Positions 7,733 to 16,165 of a stretch of 64,000 nt of DNA are shown piece by piece. Made by a program: the position numbers and the translations under genes. The notes under the pieces are model-generated. The model saw only the letters and a program-made list of their open reading frames with translations. It was not told the DNA's origin and did no database searches. Source of the stretch: Undibacterium pigrum (GTDB lineage: Bacteria; Pseudomonadota; Gammaproteobacteria; Burkholderiales; Burkholderiaceae_D); the NCBI RefSeq assembly GCF_003201815.1, contig NZ_QJKB01000014.1, positions 16,186-80,185 on the forward strand, read 5' to 3'. Positions within the stretch are counted from its first letter, which is position 1, and each line of letters starts with the position of its first letter.

Positions 7733-8746
7733 ATGAAAATGCTGACGAAAACTTTCGGCGCGCTGGTGCTGGTCACTACCAGCCTGGCCGCCAGTGCCGA
7801 TAATCATCCAGGCATAGGTCGCGCTGCCACGCCTAAGGAAGTGGCAGCATGGGATATCGATGTGCGCCCAGACTTCAGGGGTTTGCCAAAAGGGCGTGGC
7901 AGTGTAGACCAGGGTCAGCAAATCTGGGACGGCAAATGCGCCTCATGCCATGGCACTTTTGGTGAGTCGAATGAGGTATTTACCCCCATCGTGGGCGGCA
8001 CCACCAAGGACGACATCAAGAATGGCCGCGTGGCTGCATTGTCAGGCAATAGCCAGCCACAGCGTACCACCCTCATGAAAGTAGCGACAGTCTCTACCCT
8101 GTGGGACTACATCAACCGCGCCATGCCCTGGAACGCACCCAAGACCCTGACCACGGATGAAGTGTATGCCGTCACGGCCTACATATTGAATATGGGCGGC
8201 ATCGTTGCCGATGATTTTGTCATGTCGGACGATAACATCGCCGAAGTACAAAAGCGCATGCCCAATCGCCTGGGCATGACAGAAAAACATGGCCTGTGGC
8301 AAACCAAAGGCAAGCCAGACGTAAAGAATGCCGCCTGCATGAAAGACTGCCTGAAAGAAGTCCAGATCACCTCAGAACTGCCAGGCTTTGCCCGCAGCGC
8401 CAATGGCAACCCGGCTGAACAAAACCGCATGGTGGGTGCCGTGCGTGGGGTGGACTTGAACAAGGCCACCGTAGTCAAGGTCAGACAGCCCGCCGCTGAT
8501 GAAGGTTTGAAGCTGGCCAAGCAATACGCCTGCACCGCCTGTCACGGCATCAAGGATAAAGTGGTAGGCCCGGGCTTTGCCCAGATCGCTGAAAAATACA
8601 AGGGCGACGCCAATGCCGAAGCCAGTCTCAGCAAAAAAATCAAGCTGGGTGGCAGTGGTGCCTGGGGTGCTATCCCCATGCCACCGCAAGGCCATGTCAA
8701 GGATAGCGAAGTCAAGACCATGCTGGACTGGATCATGCGTCAGTGA
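7733..8746 (+). CDS. soxD: SoxD, dihaem cytochrome c of sulfane dehydrogenase
   Basis: The start is ATG 7733 (or ATG 7739), one base after the soxC stop; the longer frame from 7559 lies inside soxC and is rejected. This is a 337-residue secreted protein with signal MKMLTKTFGALVLVTTSLAASA. It has two c-type haem sites, CASCH at residues 69-73 and CTACH at 267-271, marking two cytochrome domains. It is the electron-accepting partner of SoxC in the periplasm and passes electrons to cytochrome c. The central segment has an extra cysteine pair (AACMKDCLKE). A 176-bp gap follows before soxY. Confidence 0.95.
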   Translation: MKMLTKTFGALVLVTTSLAASADNHPGIGRAATPKEVAAWDIDVRPDFRGLPKGRGSVDQGQQIWDGKCASCHGTFGESNEVFTPIVGGTTKDDIKNGRVAALSGNSQPQRTTLMKVATVSTLWDYINRAMPWNAPKTLTTDEVYAVTAYILNMGGIVADDFVMSDDNIAEVQKRMPNRLGMTEKHGLWQTKGKPDVKNAACMKDCLKEVQITSELPGFARSANGNPAEQNRMVGAVRGVDLNKATVVKVRQPAADEGLKLAKQYACTACHGIKDKVVGPGFAQIAEKYKGDANAEASLSKKIKLGGSGAWGAIPMPPQGHVKDSEVKTMLDWIMRQ

Positions 8747-8922
8747 AATGAGTGACGCTGATGAAAGGGCAAGGAATTTTTCAGAATTGTCATAACGATA
8801 GAACGATTTCGCGTTAAGCTTATCAAACGATGTAAATACAGAAATAGCCATACCAGCAAAGTTACAGCACCGCTAAAGCTGCAAAGCAGCATCAGATTAA
8901 TGCACCATTTCAGGAGACAGTA

Positions 8923-9411
8923 ATGAAGCAGGCAATCAAGAAGCATGATGACGGTCAGCAACGCCGTGATTTTTTGCGCATATCCACGGTATTTGGCCTG
9001 GCCTTTGCTGCCGGTTTGCTCAAACCATCTGATGTATTTGCTGCTGAATGGCAAGCCAAGGCTTTTGAAGCCAAGAGTTTGCCAGATGTATTTGCCGCGC
9101 TGGGCGCAGGCAGCCCGGCAGTCAGCGCCGACATCGTCATCAGCGCGCCAGACATTGCAGAAAACGGCGCAGTCGTCCCCGTCAGTGTCAGCAGCAAAGC
9201 CGCCAATACAGATTACATCGCCATCCTGATAGAAAAAAACCCGAATGCCATGTCAGCGGCTTTCAATATCCCCGAAGGCACAGAAGCCTCAGTCAGCACC
9301 CGCGTCAAGGTAGGCGAAACTTCGAACGTGCATGCGCTGGTGAAAGCCGATGGCAAATGGCTGGTGGCTTCGAAAGAGATCAAGGTTACATTAGGCGGTT
9401 GCGGCGGTTAA
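8923..9411 (+). CDS. soxY: SoxY, sulfur-carrier subunit
   Basis: This is a 162-residue protein with an AGGAG ribosome site shortly upstream of ATG 8923. It has a twin-arginine signal (QRRDFLRISTVFGLAFAAG, about 14-32). The very C-terminus is GGCGG; its cysteine (residue 160) is the swinging arm on which thiosulfate sulfur is carried as a cysteine-S-adduct. The beta-sandwich domain lies between. Its partner SoxZ normally follows immediately, but here a 331-bp repeat-filled gap separates them. Confidence 0.95.
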   Translation: MKQAIKKHDDGQQRRDFLRISTVFGLAFAAGLLKPSDVFAAEWQAKAFEAKSLPDVFAALGAGSPAVSADIVISAPDIAENGAVVPVSVSSKAANTDYIAILIEKNPNAMSAAFNIPEGTEASVSTRVKVGETSNVHALVKADGKWLVASKEIKVTLGGCGG

Positions 9412-9416
9412 TTTTT

Positions 9417-9694
9417 AAAGACCTCTCAACACAGAGGCACAGAGACACAGAGGGGACACAGAGAAGTTCAAGAGAGACTTGGAGTTAATGTCGTGGAGTG
9501 TAGGTTGGGCCGAGCCTCGCTAGGCTACGATTCACCAGCCCAACACTTTGCCTCTCAAGAACGTAATACTTAATTTCAAGCTGAATGAAGTGCTAATAGC
9601 ATGCAAGTTCCTGATTATTAAGTTGAAATTTATATCTTTTTCCTCATGCTTTTCTCTGTGTCTCCGTGCCTCTGTGGTGAGCTTTTTGGTCTTA
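9417..9694. repeat. intergenic repeat element between soxY and soxZ
   Basis: Most of the 331-bp gap is a composite repeat. The ends are inverted copies of an ACAGAGGCACRGAGACACAG motif (9429-9453, and its complement at 9654-9677), extended by AAAGACC/GGTCTT. Nested inside (about 9500-9550) is an inverted GTAGGTTGGGC...GCCCAAC unit that recurs at 63641-63674. There is no gene here. The ribosome site and start of soxZ lie just beyond. It looks like a spreading intergenic repeat family rather than a functional leader. Confidence 0.6.
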
Positions 9695-9742
9695 ATCAAG
9701 TAATCTGGTATCTATTTAAAATTAGCAAAAAAGGAAGACATC

Positions 9743-10054
9743 ATGGGCGATCCTATGCGTATTCGGGCGACGGTGGCAGGCGACGTCGTTGAGGTAAAAG
9801 TATTGATGCGTCACGATATGGAAACAGGTCAGCGCAAAGACCTGGAGGGCAAGGTTGTGCCTGCACATTTCATCAAGAACTTGCAGGCAAAATGGAAAGA
9901 CAAACTGGTGCTGGATGCGCAGTTTGGTCCTTCTGTATCTAAAGATCCTTTCCTGTCCTTCAAATTCAAGGGCGGTGTCAAGGGAGATAAAGTGTCGGTG
10001 ACCTGGACAGACAGCAAAGGTGACCAGCGTAGCGATGAAGCAGCCATAGCCTGA
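9743..10054 (+). CDS. soxZ: SoxZ, sulfur-carrier partner of SoxY
   Basis: This is a 103-residue protein starting at ATG 9743, preceded by AAGGAAG. It begins MGDPMRIRATVAGDVVEVKVLMRHDMETGQR and continues VPAHFIKNLQAKWKDK, both typical of SoxZ. It has no signal peptide: the family is exported by hitchhiking on the twin-arginine signal of SoxY. SoxYZ presents the sulfur adduct to SoxAX, SoxB and SoxCD in turn. It ends 12 bp before soxA. Confidence 0.95.
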   Translation: MGDPMRIRATVAGDVVEVKVLMRHDMETGQRKDLEGKVVPAHFIKNLQAKWKDKLVLDAQFGPSVSKDPFLSFKFKGGVKGDKVSVTWTDSKGDQRSDEAAIA

Positions 10055-10066
10055 TAAGGAAAACCC

Positions 10067-10900
10067 ATGTCACGTCTTGCTTTCAAATCACTGGCCTGCC
10101 TGCCCTTGTGCGCATTGCTGGCATCTGCGGTATTGCCATCTGCCCAGGCCCAGACAGCAACACCATCGGCGACCGATGAAATCGCCAAATACCGCGAAAT
10201 GCTGGCCGATGGTAATCCGGCAGAATTATGGGAAATGCGCGGCCAGGAACTCTGGCAAAAAAAGCAGGGGCCAAATCAGGCTTCGCTGGAACAATGTGAT
10301 CTGGGTAAAGGCCCGGGCGTGACCAAAGGTGCCTATGCAGAACTGCCGCGCTATTTCAAAGACGTGAACAAGGTCATGGACCTGGAGCAGCGCCTCATGT
10401 ACTGCCGCATGAGCCTGCAAGGCTTGACGCGTGAGCAAGCTGCAAAGACACCTTTCGGTTCTGCAGGCAACCCTTCTGATATCGAAGCCCTGGTATCTTT
10501 TCTGACGGCAGAATCACGTGGCGTAAAGCTGGCCATCAGCACCAAGCATCCGGCAGAAAAACAGGCCTATGAAATCGGCAAAAAGATATTTTATTATCGC
10601 GCCGGTTCGCATGACTTTGCCTGCGCCTCCTGCCACTCCGCCGAAGGGCAGCGCATACGCCTGCAAGACTTGCCTAACCTGAACAACAAGGCCAATGCCC
10701 AGGCTGCATATTCTACCTGGCCTGCTTATCGCGTCTCACAAGGTGAAGTCAGGACCATGCAGCACAGGCTTAATGACTGCTTCCGCCAGCAACGTTTCCC
10801 CGTGCCTGATTATGCATCAGACACCATCACTGCACTGACCATGTTCCTGGCAAAATCTGCCGACGGCGCGGTCATGAATGCACCTGCATTGAAACGCTGA
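10067..10900 (+). CDS. soxA: SoxA, catalytic cytochrome of SoxAX
   Basis: This is a 277-residue secreted c-type cytochrome with signal peptide to about residue 28 (SAQAQ). One haem site is present, CASCH at residues 186-190. The N-terminal domain keeps cysteines (EQCDLG, MYCRMS) but no CxxCH, so this is the single-haem type of SoxA. The cysteine in NDCFRQQRFP (about residue 238) matches the haem-ligand/active-site cysteine that receives the persulfide. SoxAX joins thiosulfate to the SoxY cysteine oxidatively. The gap to soxX is only 10 bp. Confidence 0.95.
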   Translation: MSRLAFKSLACLPLCALLASAVLPSAQAQTATPSATDEIAKYREMLADGNPAELWEMRGQELWQKKQGPNQASLEQCDLGKGPGVTKGAYAELPRYFKDVNKVMDLEQRLMYCRMSLQGLTREQAAKTPFGSAGNPSDIEALVSFLTAESRGVKLAISTKHPAEKQAYEIGKKIFYYRAGSHDFACASCHSAEGQRIRLQDLPNLNNKANAQAAYSTWPAYRVSQGEVRTMQHRLNDCFRQQRFPVPDYASDTITALTMFLAKSADGAVMNAPALKR

Positions 10901-10910
10901 GGGGACGCAC

Positions 10911-11534
10911 ATGAGAAATTTACGCACACGCCATATCAGTATCTTGCTGGCAGCGATCTGTAGCACGGCTGTAGTCTCTGCTGCTGAGCCAGACTATGCC
11001 AAAGCCGCACTGGACATGATGAAAGCCGACTTCAAGGCCAAAGGCCCGGCCACCATGGAGCGCATGGTGCAGCAGGACGAAGCCCAGGCGCAATGCAGCG
11101 CCAACCCGCAGGGCTTGACAGCCAAACAAGCAAAAAAACTCGAACAGTCACAACTCGCCACGGTGAAATATCCAGCCGATGCGCAGTATATGGGCGACTG
11201 GAAAAACGGTGAAAAAATTGCCCAGAATGGCCGTGGCATGCAATCTTCTGATGCTGTCGGTTCAGTCAATGGCGGCAATTGCTATGCCTGCCACCAGATG
11301 AGCAAGACAGAAATCTCTTTCGGCAATATCGGTCCTTCGCTCTACCAATACGGCAAGCTGCGCGGCACCAGTCCTGAGATTTTGAAATATACCTGGGGCA
11401 AACTGTATAACGCGCAAGCCTATAACGCCTGTTCCAAAATGCCAAGGTTTGGGCATAACGGGGTGTTGACTGAGGCGCAGTTGAAGGATGTGATGGCTTT
11501 GTTGCTGGATGGGGAATCGCCGGTGAATAAGTAG
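10911..11534 (+). CDS. soxX: SoxX, cytochrome subunit of SoxAX
   Basis: This is a 207-residue secreted monohaem cytochrome c with signal to about residue 24 (VVSAAE). The haem motif CYACH is at residues 124-128, and a MPRFGHNGVLTEAQLKDVMALLLD segment supplies the methionine ligand. It is longer than short SoxX forms, with an N-terminal helical extension (KAALDMMKADFKAKGPATME). It follows soxA directly and accepts the electrons released when SoxA conjugates thiosulfate to SoxYZ. Confidence 0.95.
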   Translation: MRNLRTRHISILLAAICSTAVVSAAEPDYAKAALDMMKADFKAKGPATMERMVQQDEAQAQCSANPQGLTAKQAKKLEQSQLATVKYPADAQYMGDWKNGEKIAQNGRGMQSSDAVGSVNGGNCYACHQMSKTEISFGNIGPSLYQYGKLRGTSPEILKYTWGKLYNAQAYNACSKMPRFGHNGVLTEAQLKDVMALLLDGESPVNK

Positions 11535-12001
11535 GGGCTTGGCTTTATTGTTTTGTTACGGCTATCGTCGGAGCCAGAATCTCTCCTTGTTAATGTAAGC
11601 TTAATTACGTCGCTCCTGCGAAGGCAGGAGCCCAGTGGCGTTCGTTGCATACCGTGTCGTTTGAAATGGATTGCCCTTCGTGTAACCAGGCCGGGTCTCG
11701 GCCCGGCGGCCGAATTCCTTTCTTTGCTTCGCCAAAGAAAGGAATCAAAGAAAGGCGACCGCAGACTCGCTCCCTGCGGGAGTGCCCGTTTGTGTGAAGC
11801 AAAAAATGGGAAGTGTCCGAAACTCGCTACGCTCAAACAACGGACACTTCTTTTTCCATTTTCTGCATCACACAAACGGCTTCGTCCCAAGCGGATTAAC
11901 GTCAAAATCAAAACCAACAGCAACGTCAAAACCAACAGCGACCCAACACCAACTTCAAAACCTACGGCCGCTACACAATCAAAAACAGAAAGCAAATCAT
12001 C
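11535..12001. repeat. hairpin-rich intergenic repeat region between soxX and soxB
   Basis: There is no convincing gene in these 467 bases, although frames stay open because of composition. A hairpin with a 13-bp perfect stem lies at 11714-11745 (CCTTTCTTTG...CAAAGAAAGG core). A large imperfect palindrome lies at 11786-11879, with arms starting CCGTTTGTGTG and ending CACACAAACGG. Near soxB are short direct repeats of AACCAACAGC type (about 11898-11945). This resembles a common environmental-proteobacterial intergenic repeat. Confidence 0.6.
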
Positions 12002-13717
12002 ATGGGTCTGAATCGTCGTGATTTTTTACAAGTAATGGCTATCGCTGCTGCTGGTGGCATGCAGATAGATGCGCAGGCGGCTATGGCGAATCCTGCTGCA
12101 GACAAGCTCTATGACCTGCCACGCTTTGGCAATGTCCATCTCATGCATTTCACTGATTGTCATGCACAGTTGCTACCGCTGTATTTTCGCGAGCCCAGTG
12201 TCAATCTCGGCATAGGCGCGGCGTTTGGCAAGAGCCCGCATCTGGTGGGTGAACATTTGTTGAAGCAATTCGGTATCAAGCCCAATACGCCAGAAGCCCA
12301 TGCTTTTAGCTGCCTGAACTTTGAACAGGCGGCAGCGACTTATGGCAAGGTCGGTGGCTTTGCGCATCTGACGACGCTGGTCAAACGCATACGCGGTAAC
12401 CGTCCTGGTGCGCTCCTGCTTGATGGCGGTGATACCTGGCAGGGGTCTGCGACAGCACTGTGGACCAAGGGGCAGGACATGGTTGATGCTTGTTTGCAGA
12501 TGGGTGTGAATGTCATGACAGCGCACTGGGAAATGACCCTGGGTGACAAGCGCGTCAAGCATATCGTCGAGAATGACTTCAAGGGCAAGGTCGATTTTGT
12601 CGCGCAAAATATCCAGACTACCGATTTTGGTGATCCCGTGTTTGAAGCCTTTACCATGAAAGAAATGAATGGTGTAGCTGTCGCCATCATTGGTCAGGCC
12701 TTCCCGTATACCCCCATCGCCAACCCACGCTATCTGGTGCCGGAATGGAGCTTTGGCATACAGGAAGAAAATATGCAAAAGACCGTCGATGCGGCGCGTG
12801 CCAAGGGGGCGAAAGTGGTTGTCGTCCTGTCGCACAACGGCATGGATGTTGATCTCAAGATGGCATCGCGCGTGCGTGGTATTGATGCCATCATGGGCGG
12901 GCATACTCATGACGGTATGCCTGCGCCCGTCATCGTTGAAAACGGTGGTGGCAAGACCCTGGTGACCAATGCGGGCAGCAATAGCAAGTTCCTTGGTGTG
13001 CTGGATTTCGATGTGAAGGAAGGGCGCATACAGGGCTTCCAGTACAAGCTGCTGCCAGTGTTTGCCAACTTCCTGCCTGCAGATGCCGACATGCAGGCGC
13101 TGATACAAAAAATCCGTGCACCTTACACCGCCAAATTGTCGGAAAAACTGGCGATGACAGAGGGCACGCTGTACCGTCGTGGCAATTTCAATGGCAGCTT
13201 TGATCAGTTGATTGTCGACGCGCTGCTGGAAGTAAAAGGAGCCGAAATCGCCTTCTCACCCGGCTTCCGCTGGGGTACTTCCCTGCTGCCCAATAGCGCC
13301 ATCACCATGGAACATGTGATGGACCAGACCGCCACCACCTACTCCTATACCACCGTCACAGAAATGACAGGCGCCGCCATCAAGACCGTGCTGGAAGACG
13401 TGGCCGATAACCTGTTCAATCCAGACCCTTACTATCAGCAAGGCGGCGACATGGTGCGCGTTGGTGGCCTGACTTATGCCATAGAACCGGCAGCAGCCAT
13501 GGGTAAGCGCATACAGGATATGCGGCTGAATGGTCAGCCACTGGCAGATGGCAAAGTCTATAAAGTGGCTGGCTGGGCCCCGGTGGCAGAAGGTGCCAAA
13601 GGTGAGCCAGTCTGGGATGTAGTCGGGCAATGGCTGCGTACCCATAAAAAAATCACACCACGCAAACTGAATACACCACGTTTGATTGGAGTGACTGGTA
13701 ATCCTGGCCTGGTTTAA
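12002..13717 (+). CDS. soxB: SoxB, S-sulfosulfanyl-L-cysteine sulfohydrolase
   Basis: This is a 571-residue member of the metallophosphatase/5'-nucleotidase family. A twin-arginine signal (NRRDFLQVMAIAAAGG) occupies residues 4-19. Di-manganese ligand motifs are visible: HFTDCHAQ (about 46), LLDGGDTWQG (about 140) and MGGHTHDG (about 300). SoxB hydrolyses the terminal sulfonate from SoxYZ-bound thiosulfate, releasing sulfate in the periplasm. It is separated from soxX by repeats. Its stop TAA (13715-13717) overlaps the stop of the convergent transporter gene, the two sharing TTAA. Confidence 0.95.
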   Translation: MGLNRRDFLQVMAIAAAGGMQIDAQAAMANPAADKLYDLPRFGNVHLMHFTDCHAQLLPLYFREPSVNLGIGAAFGKSPHLVGEHLLKQFGIKPNTPEAHAFSCLNFEQAAATYGKVGGFAHLTTLVKRIRGNRPGALLLDGGDTWQGSATALWTKGQDMVDACLQMGVNVMTAHWEMTLGDKRVKHIVENDFKGKVDFVAQNIQTTDFGDPVFEAFTMKEMNGVAVAIIGQAFPYTPIANPRYLVPEWSFGIQEENMQKTVDAARAKGAKVVVVLSHNGMDVDLKMASRVRGIDAIMGGHTHDGMPAPVIVENGGGKTLVTNAGSNSKFLGVLDFDVKEGRIQGFQYKLLPVFANFLPADADMQALIQKIRAPYTAKLSEKLAMTEGTLYRRGNFNGSFDQLIVDALLEVKGAEIAFSPGFRWGTSLLPNSAITMEHVMDQTATTYSYTTVTEMTGAAIKTVLEDVADNLFNPDPYYQQGGDMVRVGGLTYAIEPAAAMGKRIQDMRLNGQPLADGKVYKVAGWAPVAEGAKGEPVWDVVGQWLRTHKKITPRKLNTPRLIGVTGNPGLV

Positions 13718-15066
13718 GTTTTGATGGCGGGTGGCGGTTTCTTTGGTAATTTGACGATACCCACCGCCATTGCCGCACAAATCAGCAAGCCACCCGCCAG
13801 CCTGATCACGTTTTCAGGATTGCCACCCAGCCAGGCCTGGTAATACAGCGGCAGGGTGAAGATTTGTATGATCATGGGGATGACGATGAACATATTGAAT
13901 ATGCCCATATACACCCCCGTGCGCTCAGCCGGTATGCTGCCAGCCAGCATGATATAAGGATTGCCCATGATACTGGCCCAGGCCAGGCCCACACCCAGCA
14001 TGGGGATGAATAATAGCGCTGGCGTATGTATGGCCGGTATGCTCATCATGCACAAGCCCGCCAGTGTCAGGCAAGTGGCATGGCTGATTTTTGGGCCAAA
14101 GCGACGGGTGAAAGGCACCAGCGCAAAGGCGGCAATGAAGGCGATGAAGTTGTAGAAAGCACCTATCTGCCCATTCAATAATCCCGCTTCGCGGAAACCG
14201 GCAGAGCTTGGGTCACTGGTGCCAAATATGCTGCGTCCCAGCGACAGCATGATGTATTGCCAGTAGCAAAACATGGCATACCACTGGAATAGTTTGACCA
14301 GTGCCAACTGGCGCATGGTGGGTGGCATTTCTTTTATGGCCAGACCTATCTCGGCCAGGGTGGCACGCCAGCCTGTGGCTTGTTGCTTGATCTGTGCCAA
14401 CTGCTCTGTTGTCAATGGTATTTCCGGGGTAGTCTTCAAGGTCCACAAGATGGAGGCAATCGAAAATACTGCGCCTATGATAAAAGCCGCGATGACGATG
14501 TAGGGAATGTGATGGCTGTTGACGCTATTGCTGTTCATGCCTGCCACTACCAGTATCGATGGCGTCAGGTAGGCCAGGGTTTGCCCCAGGCCGGTGAAAG
14601 CGCTTTGCGTGAGGAAGCCGACCGAATGCTGGCTGGCATCGAGTTTATCGCTGACAAAGGCACGGTAAGGTTCCATGGTGACATTGTTGGCAGCATCCAG
14701 TATCCACAACAAACCAGCAGCCATCCACAGTGTAGAGCTGAACGGCATGATTAATAAACCCAGGCTGCACAGCACTGCACCAATCAGGAAATAAGGCGTA
14801 CGTCTGCCCCAGCGGCTGATGGTGCGGTCACTCATGGCACCAATCAGCGGTTGCACCAGCAGGCCTGTCACCGGTCCGGCCAGCCACAAATAGGGCAGGC
14901 TGGCTTCATCAGCACCCAGGTAGGCATAGATGGGGCTCATGCTGCTTTGCTGTAAACCAAAACTGAACTGTATGCCAAAAAAGCCAAAGTTCATGTTGAT
15001 GATTTGCCAGAATGACAGGCGGGGTTTGCCGGTCACTGGCTGTGAGTTGGTTGTGGCTGCATTCAT
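13714..15066 (-). CDS. sugar transporter, MFS superfamily (sucrose/maltoside type)
   Basis: The start is ATG 15066; its ATGA overlaps the fructokinase stop, which points to translational coupling and excludes the longer frame to 15126. This is a 450-residue protein with about 12 hydrophobic segments. Motifs PLIGAMSDRTISRWGRRTPYFLIG (first cytoplasmic loop) and YRAFVSDKLDASQHSVGFLTQSAFTGLGQTLAYL are typical of the bacterial SUT/SLC45-like sugar symporters. Next to amylosucrase and fructokinase, sucrose is the likely substrate. It would work at the inner membrane, downstream of the TonB receptor. Confidence 0.85.
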   Translation of the reverse strand: MNAATTNSQPVTGKPRLSFWQIINMNFGFFGIQFSFGLQQSSMSPIYAYLGADEASLPYLWLAGPVTGLLVQPLIGAMSDRTISRWGRRTPYFLIGAVLCSLGLLIMPFSSTLWMAAGLLWILDAANNVTMEPYRAFVSDKLDASQHSVGFLTQSAFTGLGQTLAYLTPSILVVAGMNSNSVNSHHIPYIVIAAFIIGAVFSIASILWTLKTTPEIPLTTEQLAQIKQQATGWRATLAEIGLAIKEMPPTMRQLALVKLFQWYAMFCYWQYIMLSLGRSIFGTSDPSSAGFREAGLLNGQIGAFYNFIAFIAAFALVPFTRRFGPKISHATCLTLAGLCMMSIPAIHTPALLFIPMLGVGLAWASIMGNPYIMLAGSIPAERTGVYMGIFNMFIVIPMIIQIFTLPLYYQAWLGGNPENVIRLAGGLLICAAMAVGIVKLPKKPPPAIKT

Positions 15067-16067
15067 GGGTTTGCCCCGCTGCTTGCAATGGCTGGCAGGG
15101 TTTCTGCATTCCAGCATTGTTGCCATTGTTCATAAAAGTCAGCATCGCTGGCAACCGCACCGCGTACACTGCAAATGCCTGCCGCAAACAGATGGGCACG
15201 CTGCAGGCTGAGGTGCAAAGGCCATCCGCGCTGCATGCCAAGTATGAAGATGGCAGAGAAGGCATCACCGCCGCCTACGGTATCAACGACTTCAACTTTG
15301 ACAGCTTCGCTTGCACTGCGCAGGTACTGCCCAGCCTCATCCAGATAGGCATAACCGCGTTCACCCAGTGTGGTGATAATGGCTTGCAGCTTGAATAGTG
15401 CTATCAATGCTGTTGCATGGGTCTGGATATCTCTATCATCCAGTGCCGCTTCGTTTTCTGCCTTTGGCTTGTCCAGATAAATTTCTGCCAGTATCTGCAA
15501 TTCTTCTTCATTGACCTTGAGTATGTCGGCAAACTGTAATGATTGTTCTATGGTAGCCAGACTGTATTGCATGGCACGCAAGTTCAAATCCAGGTATTTG
15601 AGTGCCCGGGTTTGTGCCAGCAAGCCATACAAAGCCTCACGCGAGACAGGGTTTCTCTGCGCCAGCGTGCCAAAGTAAAAGATGCCCTGGTCATGCTCAG
15701 GGCTGGCCTGCAGCATGGCTGTTACGGCAGTCTGTCCATCAATATGGTCATATGCCTGATCAGGCAAAATCTCGAACTTGTGCCTGGCCATGTCTGCACT
15801 ATCGTCCTGAGTCACCTTGACGCGCCCCGTAGGATAGTGCTGGTCAGTCTGCAAAGCAGTTGCCGGGAGTTTGAAACGCTGCATGTCGGCGCGTATCAAT
15901 TGCGCAGTCGCATCATTGCCCACGCGCGAAATCATCAGCGGCGCACAATCAAAATAACCCAGGCTGCGCGCCACGTTGAAAGGCGCGCCGCCAACGACAG
16001 GCTGGTCCGGGAAATCATCAATCAGGGTTTCGCCAAAGATGATGATGGGTTTGCTTTGCAGTGACAT
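15063..16067 (-). CDS. fructokinase, PfkB carbohydrate kinase family
   Basis: The start is ATG 16067 (MSLQSKPIIIFGETLIDDFP); the frame extends to 16205 into the previous gene but is not needed. This is a 334-residue protein. The substrate-binding GGAPFNVARSLG (residues about 27-38) and the ATP/anion-hole motif DTVGGGDAFSA (about 280), with GGGD in place of the commoner GAGD, place it in the PfkB/ribokinase group. Fructose is inferred from context: amylosucrase upstream releases fructose from sucrose. It is coupled to the transporter by a 4-base overlap. Confidence 0.85.
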   Translation of the reverse strand: MSLQSKPIIIFGETLIDDFPDQPVVGGAPFNVARSLGYFDCAPLMISRVGNDATAQLIRADMQRFKLPATALQTDQHYPTGRVKVTQDDSADMARHKFEILPDQAYDHIDGQTAVTAMLQASPEHDQGIFYFGTLAQRNPVSREALYGLLAQTRALKYLDLNLRAMQYSLATIEQSLQFADILKVNEEELQILAEIYLDKPKAENEAALDDRDIQTHATALIALFKLQAIITTLGERGYAYLDEAGQYLRSASEAVKVEVVDTVGGGDAFSAIFILGMQRGWPLHLSLQRAHLFAAGICSVRGAVASDADFYEQWQQCWNAETLPAIASSGANP

Positions 16068-16165
16068 GGGTTTCTTTTCTGTTAGCGGGCTTGAATTGTG
16101 AAAATTGCGAAATGCGAGTATTTGAGCAATATCCAGTTTTCTCCTTCCCCTTGAAAGGGCGGAAG

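Noticed and set aside
11714..11745. Hairpin after soxX as an intrinsic terminator
   Set aside because: The stem is perfect but no T-run follows on either strand; it is part of the repeat region.
11553..12011. 152-codon frame between soxX and soxB
   Set aside because: It translates a hairpin-rich intergenic repeat. Frames like this recur wherever the repeat occurs and lack a ribosome site.
12173..13108. 311-codon minus-strand frame opposite soxB
   Set aside because: Antisense shadow of a confident gene, with no ribosome site and no recognisable motif.
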